Assembly: GCA_028752905.1 (NCBI GenBank)
Contig: JAQNBH010000013.1
Coordinates: 14,514,316-14,578,315 of the forward strand
DNA length: 64,000 nucleotides
Direction: 5' to 3'
From: Cladorhizidae sp. MBARI D1340-BT2
Lineage: Eukaryota; Porifera; Demospongiae; Poecilosclerida; Cladorhizidae
A program made the translations under genes and the position numbers. Below are positions 34,938-45,900 of this stretch, one piece after another. Positions within the stretch are counted from its first letter, which is position 1. Every line of letters begins with the position of its first letter. The notes under the pieces are model-generated. The model searched no databases. It saw only the letters and a program-made list of their open reading frames with translations, and had not been told where the DNA came from.

Positions 34938-36202
34938 CTATGATGACGGCCAAAGCAGAATCCTCAGTATTTTGGCCAGGAATCTCTGCAGACATAGCGG
35001 ACCGCAGAGCAAACTGCACAAGATGCAATACAATGGCGCCATCCCAAGCAGCCCTACCCCCAATACCACTTACAGCGCCAACTCATCCATTCCAGAGCAT
35101 CTGTGCGGATTATTTCAACCACAAAGGCCACACATATGTGGTAATCGTGGACCGATACTCTGGATGGCCAATAGTGGAACGCTCCCAAGATGGAGCAAAA
35201 GGCCTGACGAGCAACCTCAGAACCATTTTCTCAACATTCGGCATCCCAGATGACTTGACAACGGATGGGGGACCTGAATTCACCTCTTCTCACACGAGAA
35301 AATTCCTGGAAAACTGGGGAATATCACACAGGATCAGCTCGGTAGCAAATCCACACAGCAATTGCCGAGCAGAAATTGGGGTGAAAACAGTGAAGAGAGC
35401 GTTAGCAGGGAATACCCCGGATAATGGAGAACTCAACACGGATGCGTTCCAGAAAGCAATGCTCACATATAGGAATACCCCGGACCCAATTACAAAAGTG
35501 TCACCGGCAATAGCAGTATTTGGCAGATCTATCCAAGACTTGTTACCAGTGTTACCAGGAAAGCTAAAGCTTCATGATTACTGGGAAAAGATACTGGACA
35601 GCAGAGAGAAGAGCCTCGAAGACAGACATGGGAAAGAAGCGGACAAGTGGACTGAACATTCGAGACCACTTACACAACTCAAGATAGGAGACAAGGTTCA
35701 CGTGCAAAATCAAACGGGGAATTTCCCACGACGATGGGACAAAACTGGCACGATTATCGAAGTAAAGCAATTCCACCAATATCTGGTGAAGCTACAAGGC
35801 TCGGGGAGAATCACTCTTAGAAATAGAAAATTCCTACGACGATTCTGCTCACCTACCAAACCGGATGTAATGCCAGAGCTGATACAACCAGCCCAGCTGC
35901 CCAACATACAACCAGCCCAGCTGCCCAACATACAACCAATTGACATAAACATCAGGCCACTGGACGCCACGATTCGCCAAGAGATATCGCCTCCCACACC
36001 TACTGTACCTACTACAGACATAACCATGGCAACGCCCACCAACCACCCTGTGGAATCCAGATTGACTGGAAGCCAACCAGCTATATCAAAGAACCCCCAA
36101 CTCGAGAGGAACCCCACCCCAAAGGAACCAGTCTTCACTCCGGTCCTACGACGGTCAAAAAGACAATGCGTGCTGAAACTACCTCAGCCTTCATACAAGT
36201 GA
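34664..36202 (+). CDS. Gypsy integrase ORF
   Basis: The frame is -1 relative to gag-pol. Genuine homology starts about 34728 (DDDIQRLLTAIEEGFP); the upstream part of the ORF is shadow. Contains the HHCC zinc finger (H..H at about 34920, CTRCN at 35015); the catalytic core with D in ICADYF, D in TTDGGPEF (35264-35266) and E in RAEIGVK (35372-35374), the last two exactly 35 residues apart (DD35E); and a C-terminal basic module (GDKVHVQNQTG ... LRNRKFLRRF). A Pro-rich tail holds a duplicated IQPAQLPN. It inserts the element's cDNA into the genome. All catalytic residues are present; only the frame relation to pol is abnormal. Confidence 0.93.
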   Translation: MCNLDISYAHHVAKAKRGLNADDDIQRLLTAIEEGFPNKRTDTPLAIRPYYIHREHLYSTDGVAVYKDRLVIPMALRDDCLNAFHSAHQGVTMMTAKAESSVFWPGISADIADRRANCTRCNTMAPSQAALPPIPLTAPTHPFQSICADYFNHKGHTYVVIVDRYSGWPIVERSQDGAKGLTSNLRTIFSTFGIPDDLTTDGGPEFTSSHTRKFLENWGISHRISSVANPHSNCRAEIGVKTVKRALAGNTPDNGELNTDAFQKAMLTYRNTPDPITKVSPAIAVFGRSIQDLLPVLPGKLKLHDYWEKILDSREKSLEDRHGKEADKWTEHSRPLTQLKIGDKVHVQNQTGNFPRRWDKTGTIIEVKQFHQYLVKLQGSGRITLRNRKFLRRFCSPTKPDVMPELIQPAQLPNIQPAQLPNIQPIDINIRPLDATIRQEISPPTPTVPTTDITMATPTNHPVESRLTGSQPAISKNPQLERNPTPKEPVFTPVLRRSKRQCVLKLPQPSYK

Positions 36203-36218
36203 AGGCTTGGGGGGGGGA
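36202..36218 (+). other. Polypurine tract
   Basis: AAGGCTTGGGGGGGGGA directly before the 3' LTR, in the position where plus-strand priming occurs in LTR elements. It overlaps the end of the integrase ORF stop codon region. Confidence 0.75.
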
Positions 36219-36400
36219 TAGCTAACTATGGGTCATCGACCCCGTACTTAATGGACGGCGACCCTTTACCCACATGCCAATACCTACATGTACGCATGCG
36301 CACACGAGTATATTGTTAGTTGTAATATCATTGCCTATGTTAAGACAACGCTTTGTGTCCAGTTGAATCTAATGGTAAATAGAACTTGTGTTCTTATCTA
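36219..36400 (+). repeat. 3' LTR, 182 bp
   Basis: Same ends and length as the 5' LTR, followed by ATAAG (36401-36405). Confidence 0.92.
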
Positions 36401-36690
36401 ATAAGACCAGGGATACTCTAGGGCCAGGGGACTTAGGGGATAAGACCATAGGGCCAGGGGACTTAGGGGATAAGACCATAGGGCCAGGGGACTTAGGGGA
36501 TAAGACCAGGGATACTCTAGGGCCAAGGGACTTAGGGGATAAGACCAGGGATACTCTAGGGATAGGGGACTTAGGGGATAAGACCAGGGATACTCTAGGG
36601 CTAGGGGACTTAGGGGATAAGACCAAGCATACTCTAGGGCTAGGGGACTTAGGGGATAAGACCAGGGATGCTCTAGGGATAGGACTATTC
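36401..36690. repeat. 39 bp G-rich minisatellite, right part
   Basis: Continuation of the 30850-31137 array, about seven units, two of them shortened by about 15 bp (ACCATAGGGCC). Frames are open because 39 is a multiple of three. Confidence 0.95.
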
Positions 36691-36989
36691 TAGGGCTATC
36701 CATGAAAAACATTAGGAAAGGAGGAGGAGTTTAGCTACTTGTGACAAACTATCCCTACAGCCCCACCCCTCCTACCTACAATTCCCCAACGCAATAAGTG
36801 TCCAACTATCAACTAGAGAGCTATGTATAGAGGCTGCAACATTCCAGGCCATGTAGATATATAGTCTGGACCGTTAATACATCTGTGCCCCCCCCCCCCC
36901 CCCACCCCCACACACAGTGCCAGAGGGACTGTATCAAGTCGCTCACTGTTGCATTGCATAGAGAGTGAATATATAAAATCAAAGTGGTT
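36691..36989. other. Intergenic, nothing recognised apart from a poly-C tract
   Basis: Poly-C run at about 36889-36902 followed by a CACAC tract. No exon or repeat was recognised. Confidence 0.5.
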
Positions 36990-38999
36990 GCAGTAAATCA
37001 TCATATCAAAGCAGGAATATAATAAGGTCCCTAGCAAACACATACTATTGCTGGTAAAACAAATACATTGGCCACAGATGTGAGGATGATTAAAAGATGA
37101 AGAGCAATGCCTACACAATTTAACGAAGTTGTTCATGATGCTGAATGCATTGATGATAACACTGCTTATAAGCATTGCTTACAAGCATTTGTTAAACAAC
37201 ATATATAGGAGTCCTTGCCACTATCTGGTCATAAGATTGGAAATTGCCATACAATCCAAATGCTATATATTGATGAACCAAATTACTTCTACAATTCCAG
37301 TTGGTCGTTGGCATTTGTTTCACTGCTGTTGTCTGATGACCATTGTCAGGTGATTGTTGTCTAATGACTGTCGTCTGAGGACTGTCGTCTGATGACTCGT
37401 CTGATGACTGTCATCTGATGAAGGTTGTCTGATGACTGTTGTCTGATGACTATCGTCTAATGACTGTCGTCGTCTGATGACTGTCGTCTGATGACTGTCG
37501 TCTATGGACTGTCGTCTGAGGACAGTCATCTGTCGTCTGAGGACTGTCGTCTGAGGACTCGTCTGATGACTGTCATCTGATGAAGGTTGTCTGATGACTG
37601 TCGTCTGATGACTGTCGTCTGATGACTGTCGTCTGAGGACTGTCATCTGAGGACTGTGGTCTGAGGACTGTCGTCTGAGGACTGTCATCTGATGAAGGTT
37701 GTCTGATGACTGTCGTCTGATGACTGTCGTCTGATGACTGTCGTCTGATGACTGTGGTCTGAGGATTGTCGTCTGATGACTGTCATCTAATGACTGTCGT
37801 CTGATGAAGGTTGTCTGAGGGCTGTCGTCTGAGGACTGTCGTCTGAGGACTGTGGTCTGAGGACTGTCGTCTGATGACACCTCTGATGACTGTCATCTGA
37901 TGAAGGTTGTCTGATGACTGTCGTCTGAGGACTGTCGTCTGATGACACCTCTGATGACTGTCATCTGATGAAGGTTGTCTGATGACTGTCGTCTGATGAC
38001 TGTCGTCTGAGGACTGTCATCTATGGACTGTCGTCTGAGGACTGTTGTCTGAGGACCGTCGTCTATGGACTGTCGTCTGAGGACTGTCGTCTGAGGACTG
38101 TCGTCTGAGGACTGTCGTCTGAGGACTGTCGTCAGAGGACTGTCGTCTGATGACTCATCTGATGAAGGTTGTCTGATGACTATCGTCTAATGACTGCCGT
38201 CTGATGACTGTCGTCTAATGACTGTCGTCTGAGGACTGTCGTCTATGGACTGTCGTCTGAGGACTGTCATCTGAGGACTGTCGTCTGAGGACTGTCGTCT
38301 GAGGACTGTCGTCTGAGTACTGTCGTCTGAGTACTGTCGTCTGATGACTGTCGTCTGATGACTGTCGTCTGATGACTGTTGTCTGATTGTTGATGGGTTG
38401 TTGATTTCAATCGGAAACAAGAGTCTACTGCAAAGTAATATTTTTCTTCTCTTCAGCCACGAAAAAAAAGTTCAAGTCACTTGGAAAAACAAACCAAACA
38501 TCACGTAAACACTGCAGCTGATGCCTTCTCTATCATGACAAACCTTGTACATACTGACTCGGAGAGAAAGCCATCGCTATCTGCTTTAGCACTACATTGG
38601 CTGGCTGCAAGGGTGTATGGGGGTAGGGGGGGGGGGGGGGGGGGATGCAATAGCTCTTTCTTGGGTCATTGTCACTACCCCTCCACCCCCTTGATTTTAA
38701 TGGCCACACGAGACTGGGTCAAACCCTCCATAACCCTCTTTTCCCCATGCCCCAAGTTAGCCCCTCTCCCCTTGGCAAACTTTCTGTATACAGCACTCTG
38801 TGTGGTTCAGTTGCCAGGGTTCCCTTAATAAACGACCAAAAAAAATTGGAAAAAGATATGGCTCCAGGTCTCTCTAAGGTTGGCTGTAGGCTCTTCTGTT
38901 GCTTGGGATAGTTTCAGAGAGTGAAATAAACTGTCTCGAGATAACTTCATTTCCAAAGTTAGCTGGTAACTGATTTTCAAATCGTCAAAACTGGCAAAT
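36990..38999 (+). repeat. Left arm of inner inverted duplication (partner 53968-54975)
   Basis: Matches the reverse complement of 53968-54975 on both sides of the 14 bp array: TACATTGGCCACAGATGTGAG and TATATAGGAGTCCTTGCCAC on one side; AGATATGGCTCCAGGTCTCT and GATTTTCAAATCGTCAAAAC on the other. The left arm is about 1 kb longer, mostly because of the larger 14 bp array. Confidence 0.88.
37325..38395. repeat. 14 bp minisatellite TGTCGTCTGATGAC
   Basis: About 1.07 kb of 14 bp units, alternating TGATGAC and TGAGGAC variants, with recurring higher-order blocks (CTGATGAAGGTTGTC) about every 100-250 bp. Ser/Asp/Gln/Thr-rich minus-strand ORFs are artefacts of the repeat. Confidence 0.97.
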
Positions 39000-39880
39000 G
39001 GTCGGTGAATAGCCATACTGTATATGGTTTCCAAACTTGGTGGATAAATAAGGAATGATTTTTTTGTGCTGAATGATGACTACTCAATGTTTTATGGAAA
39101 TTTGAAAACAGGAGTGCATTATGTCACTGCGATGGTGAGAGAGCTTAAAGGTGCAGAGTTGAATGAAGATGTTTGGGGTGGATAGCAACAATTTTTAATT
39201 TTTTTAATTCACTAATAAAATGTTCACAATAAATTACGAGTGGTGTCAAGTGAGTGACCACAAACAGCACTTGAAAGAAAAGGTGGGAAAAAAACAATCA
39301 ACACCTGCTACATGACAACTTTGGAGTCCTACTCGCACAGCATGCTACATGCACTTGTCCTGCACAAACTGGCAGTCGATTGGTTATCTTATTGCTGAAC
39401 TAAACCCAGGCGAAGTCTTTGCCTCCCCCCACCACCAACCACCCCCACATAATAATAATAATCCAAATATGTCACATCCAAGTACCATCTGACCTCATTA
39501 TATTTATAGCATACGGCCGATTCTATATTTTGCCAGAAGAAGTTAGGATCTTCTGGACATGGCTCAGTTGCTTGATCACCAACTAGTTGACCTTTCTTGG
39601 TGGCGTCATTTGCAAACAACCAGAGTGGGCAATGCCGTGGATGAGGAAATTAGAGCTCTATCAGGTATAGTTGTATAGTTCTACATGTACAGTGACAGAT
39701 GTGCCCCTGTGGCTACTGCTTGGGATACTAGCAACTAGTGTGCCAGCGTATGATGCCATCACTGGCCAATACACCAAATATAGTGTACTAGTATATGATG
39801 CAATTACACCAAATATAGCAATGTCAGAAATGTGTGCCATGACCTTAGACTAGTGGTGTACCTTACAAAGTAAACAGTAC
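39000..39880. other. Region where the synthetase gene's 3' exons should lie
   Basis: Low-complexity A/T, a CCCCACC tract at 39425 and (AAT) at 39450. No exon encoding the missing C-terminal lid of the synthetase could be recognised on the minus strand. Confidence 0.4.
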
Positions 39881-39989
39881 CTGCTTCTTCTTTGTCGGGT
39901 AGCCCTTTTGGAGCCTCCAAAAAGAGCCACGCCTCTCCTTTATGATTGAGGTAGGTGGCAAAGGAGATCAAGCTGCACCGATCCAGTAG
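39881..39989 (-). CDS. Synthetase exon 8
   Basis: Acceptor CTCGCCAG, donor GAAGCAG|GTACTG, ending in phase 1. Frame LLDRCSLISFATYLNHKGEA then WLFLEAPKGLPDKEEA; continues the VEQK end of exon 7 as expected for the family. Confidence 0.8.
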
Positions 39990-42900
39990 CTGGCGAGAGA
40001 GAGAATAAAAATATATCTTTTCTCCAATGAATAGGTCACACACTCCGCCCCTCTCCCATTTCCCTTCCTTGCAGATTAGAGTCTAGACCCACTCTCTCTC
40101 TAGCTGTCCTCCATGTCCCATAGGGTTCCTTCTGATGGCCACGAGTTCTTATGATATTATATTCAGCCTGGCTGCATGTGTGTGATCCAGTGAAGACATG
40201 GACAACCTCCATGACCTTCAAGTCAAGTTGCCTCAAGCAAGTGTGCACCAAGTAATAATCATTCCTTGGTGGCACATGCATAGCTATCCCAGTACCGACA
40301 CAAACCTTTCCTAGAACATCCTGGGATTCTAGGGGTACTTGGAACTAGCCCGGGACGTCCCCAGTGAGGGTGACTGATTATACACATAGATCCTGCATCC
40401 CGGGATACTTGGGACTATCGTAGTGAAGGTGACTGATTATACACATGGATCCTGGAATACTTGTTTCCTTGGATACTTAGGACTACCCTAGTGAGGGAGA
40501 CTGATTTTACAGCATGGATCCTGGAATACTTGCATCCCAGGATACTTGGAACTATCGTAGGATGTCCCTAGTGAGGGTGACAGATTATACAGCATGGATC
40601 CTGGAATAATTGCATCCAGGGATACTTGGAACTACATCCGGGGTGTCCCTAACTCTGCCAATATTAATAGCATCCCCCTAACCCCAGACCTACCCATGGA
40701 ATAGCCCTGGGCCCAGCCCTAGCCATGGAATACTCTTAGTCATAGCCCCAGAATACCCCAGGTGGACTTAGCCACGAAACGTCACAGCCCTAGAGTGTGT
40801 CTCTTAGCCCAAACACAGATCCTGGGATCCATGCTCTACAGTGAGTCACCCTCTCTAGAGAGATCCTGGGATCTGCTCCAGGGTCCTGCTACTCTCTAGG
40901 AAAAGGGTCTGCTCTACACGTATTCACTCATTTCCCCGGATGGATTGACCTCACACTTACACACCACAAATGTGTGCGACCTCTGTACCTTTTGCTCCAC
41001 CACAGTGGACCAAAATCTCCTTCCTTTTCTTTCCACCATCCACTTGACTCTGCCTACTAGCCACACCCTCCCCTTGTTGTCCAGGTAACCAGCATCCTCA
41101 ATCCTCAGCCAAACAGTTCCATCCATATCAGTCACCAGCCGCTTTGACTCCACCTACAGAAGAGAAGCATTCATTAATACATGTGACATTGACATGTGAT
41201 ATGACCATGTGTGTAAGATAGGTGATACATGTGACACGAACATGTGACATGACCATGTGTGTGAGATAGGTGATACATGTGACACGAACATGTGACATGA
41301 CCATGTGTGTGAGAAGTGAGATAGGTGACACATGTGACACGAACATGTGATATGGACATGACCATGTGTGTGAGTGTGTGAGAAGTGAGATACATGTAGG
41401 TGACACATGTGACACGAACATGTGACATACCATGTGTGTGAGAAGTGAGATAGGTGATACATGTGACATGTGACATACATGACCACGTGTGTGTGAGAAG
41501 TGAGATAGGACACAAGTGACACAAACATGTGATATGACCATGTGTGTGAGAAGTGAGATAGGTGATACATGTGACATGAACATGTGACATGACCATGTGT
41601 GTGTGAGAAGTGAGATAGGTGACACATGTGACATGAACATGTGATATGGACATGACCATGTGTGTGAGAAGTGAGATACATGTAGGTGACACATGTGACA
41701 CGAACATGTGACATACCATGTGTGTGAGAAGTGAGATAGGTGATACATGTGACATGTCACATACATGACCACGTGTGTGTGAGAAGTGAGATAGGTGACT
41801 CATGTGACACCAACATGTGATATGAACCTGTGACATGGACATGACCATGTGTGTGTGTGAGAGATGTGAGGGAGTCTTCGGGAGTGTCAGGGATAATGAT
41901 GAAAATATGTTAACGAGCACAAAAGAAGTACATAAAGAGTGAGAAGATGGGGAAGACCTGGGAGTGCCAACATCTGCAATGACACTTTTCTCCCCCCCCC
42001 CCACACACCACACACACACACGTTAGATCATGCTATGAAAAGGTGTGTGTGTGTTGTGTGTGTGTGTGATTGGCATTTGTGTATGCGTACATGTTTAGGA
42101 CACGTTTACTCCTATTGTGTCCACTGTAGTGCTAAGAGGTGAATACAAGTCTAAACATCTCTTGTCCTCAGCTGTTGTTTGTGCACATCTACTACAACAT
42201 GTTGTGCTTGAATCATGTGACCTGGTAAGTGTTGACATGCCAGCCGGAGATGACCACCTCGCCAACCTGACCAGCAGGAAGTTCATAGTCCACGGCAATA
42301 TTGACAGGACCAGTAATGGGACCTAATACAACAGCAACAATGGCAGCAACAAATTAGTGATAGTGACACGTGCAGCCTAGGAAAGGAGGTGGAAGATGAA
42401 ATCAAAAGTGCAGAAAGGAAGAACACAACAACAACAGCAGCAACAACAACAACAACGACATTGAATGACAACAACATGCACACCTTCCAGTATCTGTATG
42501 ATCTTGACGCTCCCCTCGAAGACGGGCTTGCCCACACAGAGACCTTCTTGTTCGGAATTTTCTAGCTCTATCTTCTCCTTGGCAAATATCATGGCAATAG
42601 GCTCAGCCTCTGTGCTACCATAGACCACTGCAGTTCTCTCCTTGGACACCACACCACAGATAGTCCGCAATACATGTTTGAAGACAGGGGCACCTCCCAG
42701 TCCAACGTACTGGGCAGGAAAGGGGACATTGTGTTTCTGTGCGTACACAGCCAGCTTCTCAACAAATGCAGGAGATCCCGTCACAGCATTACACTCATAC
42801 TTCTTTAAGACCTTCATGATCTCCGAAGGTCTGGCCTTGTCTATGCTGGGGAAAAGGAGACAGAGAGATCCAACCTGCAGACACACAAAGAATAAAAACC

Positions 42901-45900
42901 ACGACGTTTTCAGTGAAACAGGGATTAATTAAGTGGCTTTGAAATTGTGACTGCATTAGGAAGACAGAGGCCCCTCCCACAAAACCTCATTCTTATTTCT
43001 GCACTCACCCAGCCTAACCCAGCCTATGAAAGAATGTGTCGTATTAATGTGCACGTGGTTTCAGTTTATCCTCTCTCTATTAGTTCAGAGTTGGACAACT
43101 ATAGAGAACTTGATTCAATAAGATTAGGGGGTTGTGGGATGAAGAGGGTGGAGTGAGTGGGTTAGGTGGAACGAAAATGATATCTTACTTTGAGGAAGTG
43201 CAATGGGAAGACAAGAAGGTTAGTGCAATACACAGCCTCCTCCTCCTCCAAGCCTAGCTCCTCCTTCAACATCTGGTCATAGGTCATGGTGAGAGATTGG
43301 CTCTGGTTCAGGAGGAAGCTGTGCTTGCGCAGCAGGAGCTTGGGCATGCCCGTACTTCCGGTGGTGAACGTGACGAGGGCGTGCTCCACAGGTTCCACTT
43401 CCAGGTGTGAGAACAGCTCTCCCTGACTGCTGGGGAGTTCCAGATCCCCCAATTCGAGGTGGAGGGGGATGTGCCGCAATGCAGGGAGGATGTACTATGT
43501 TGTTCACAACAACAACAACAGGCAGGTCTAATAAAGTTAGGTAAAGCAGGGTTTCATTTAGAAAATTGGCAACTGGAGGAATCTGGATATTAAGGGGATG
43601 ATGGTTAAAGATGTGACAAAGTTTCTAATGATACAATTTCCAAGGGGGGGGGGCAAAAAGGTTCCAAGGGGGCTACCGTTTAAAAGGTAGTAAAAATTTG
43701 GCTTCTCAAAAGCTGGAAAATATTCAAATATCTATGAGTAAAGAGCAACAAGGAGGACGAGCTATAATCCTTCTTGAGCGAGACCTGAGATACATACACA
43801 CATCAGACTCTTTAAGGCCAGCATTTCAGGCAGGTTCTAAATTTTGAAATTTATAATTTTTTATCTTTTTAAAAATAAGTAAATACTACTAATAATAAAT
43901 ATTTGTTTTTTTAAAACATTCTGCAGGTAAATGTACATCAGTAAAGTTGGCACAACATTATCTCGAGCACACAAGCTAATGGAGTAGCACTATCACTCCT
44001 ACTGTATGTAGCTTTTCCAAGGGCATCAAGTACTTGTACAAGGGACAAATCACTCAGCACTTTTTAAACATCATTACCAGCATTGATGAATCAAATTGTT
44101 CAAGTTGGCAGTGATTAAAAAAAAGTTGTCTCTTGGACTAGTGAGTCCCAAGACGCTAAAATTAGTGTCTGGCAGATACTAAACTAAACCAATGGACTGG
44201 CATACGTGTGTTCAGGTGAAAACTCCGACATTGTTCACATCCACACATACTTCACTCTAAAAAGAACTGCATGCGCTATGTATATATATATATATATATT
44301 GGATGTTTTCATCTGCACTGCCTAGTATACTGCCACATTGCTATGCTTCCTGCTGCAGTAGACTGCCACATTGCCTGCTGGAGTAGACTGCCACATTGCT
44401 ATGCTTCCTGCTGGAGTAGACTGCCACATTGCTATGCTTCCTGCTGCAGTAGACTGCCACATTGCTATGCTTCCTGCTGGAGTACACTGCCACATTACTA
44501 TGCTTCCTGCTGGAGTAGATTGCCACATTGCTATGCTTCCTGCTGGAGTAGACTGCCACATTGCTATGCTTCCTGCTGCAGTAGACTGCCACATTGCTAT
44601 GCTTCCTGCTGGAGTAGACTGCCACATTGCTACGCTTCCTGCTGGAGTAGACTGCCACATTGATATGCTTCCTGCTGCAGTAGACTGCCACATTGCTATG
44701 CTTCCTGCAGGAGTACACTGCCACATTGCTATGCTTCCTGCTGGAGTAGACTGCCACATTGCTATGCTTCCTGCTGGAGTAGACTGCCACATTGCTATGC
44801 TTCCTGCTGGAGAAGACTGCCACATTGCTATGCTTCCTGCTGCAGTAGACTGCCACATTGCTATGCTTCCTGCAGGAGTACACTGCCACATTGCTATGCT
44901 TCCTGCTGGAGTGGACTGCCACATTGCTATGCTTCCTGCTGAACGGGAGTAGCGGGCCAAATTAAAGAAGAGAAAAGGTTGACACAGCAACTGAGTCAAT
45001 GTTATGGTTACATAAATAATACACATAAATTCGGTAGTCATCACTTAAAGTAGTTGTTTTATATTGTATTATTGCACATGACTGCATATGAAGCCAGCAT
45101 GTTGCCATAATCCTATTCCCCCACCAAAAAAGTGTTCCCCCCCCCCCCCCCCAACCTTGTTGCTTGCCTGCCAATGGTTGGTGTGCCTCTGAATAGTGAG
45201 GAGAGCTCCGTGGTGCATGGCCACAAGAATGGTTTTCACACAGGATGATGAAACAACATTTCCTTGGTCATATATACACTGAGTCAAGAACAAGGAAAGG
45301 GTGAGACAAGGAAAGGGTGAGATCACGGAGCTGCTATGAAGAGATGGCACGTGTTGCTGCCATTCTCATCCATGCTACATATAAAAGACACGTATGGGTT
45401 TCAGAAGTTCCATTTATCTGTGGGGTCTGTGGGGTCCAATTTTGTGGGGTTTCATTTGTCTGGGGTTCCATTTGTCTGTGAGGGGTTCAATTTGTCTGAA
45501 AGGTTCCATTTGTTTGTGTGGTTCCATTTTCTGTGGGGTTTCTGTCTGTGGGGTCCAATTTGTCTGAAGGTTGTCTGTGTGGTTCCATCTGTCCCGTGGG
45601 GTTCCAATGTCTGACGGGTTCATTGTATGAGGATCTCACACTCGAACCATTCTATTTATGTATCATTGCCATTCTGAATACACTGATAATTGGTCATCAT
45701 TATCAACAATTGAACCTCCTTGTACTTTGGACTTCACACACTGAAAAGAAAGAAAGACAAATGAGCATAGTCTGTGTGTTATCAACTCCAGAGACCCCTT
45801 ACCTCCCCTCCCCCTGCTACTTCAATTGTTGACCCAAGCAGTTGTGTTGGTGGTGAGAGTTTGGACAGACAGGGTGTGGAGATGCAGGCTGCAACTGACT

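Larger units (their letters stand above)
31138..36400 (+). mobile_element. Complete Ty3/Gypsy LTR retrotransposon
   Basis: 5.26 kb element: LTR, gag-pol ORF, integrase ORF, polypurine tract, LTR, framed by the 5 bp duplication ATAAG. The two LTRs are both 182 bp and differ at about five positions, so insertion is not very recent. Domain order gag, protease, RT, RNase H, integrase is that of Ty3/Gypsy. The termini are TAG..CTA rather than TG..CA. A frame change of -1 separates RNase H from integrase, so the copy as read cannot make one continuous polyprotein unless it shifts frame. Confidence 0.93.

Noticed and set aside
37320..38420. CTGATGA words resembling hammerhead cores, and Ser/Asp/Gln/Thr-rich ORFs
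   Set aside because: CTGATGA is simply part of the 14 bp unit; there is no stem II plus GAAA partner, and the ORFs are repeat artefacts.
40036..40281. Extra synthetase exon (frame with MHVPPRNDYYLVHTCLRQ)
   Set aside because: Exon 7 joins exon 8 directly in phase and with the expected family sequence (VEQK to LLDRCSLISF); this segment has no family match.
41128..42019. Cys/His/Ser-rich ORFs that look like zinc-binding proteins
   Set aside because: Translated ACATGT-rich tandem repeat in an intron.
44322..45044. Long ORFs in both directions, and a CRISPR-like look
   Set aside because: A 33 bp minisatellite whose units abut with no spacers; open frames follow from a period divisible by three.
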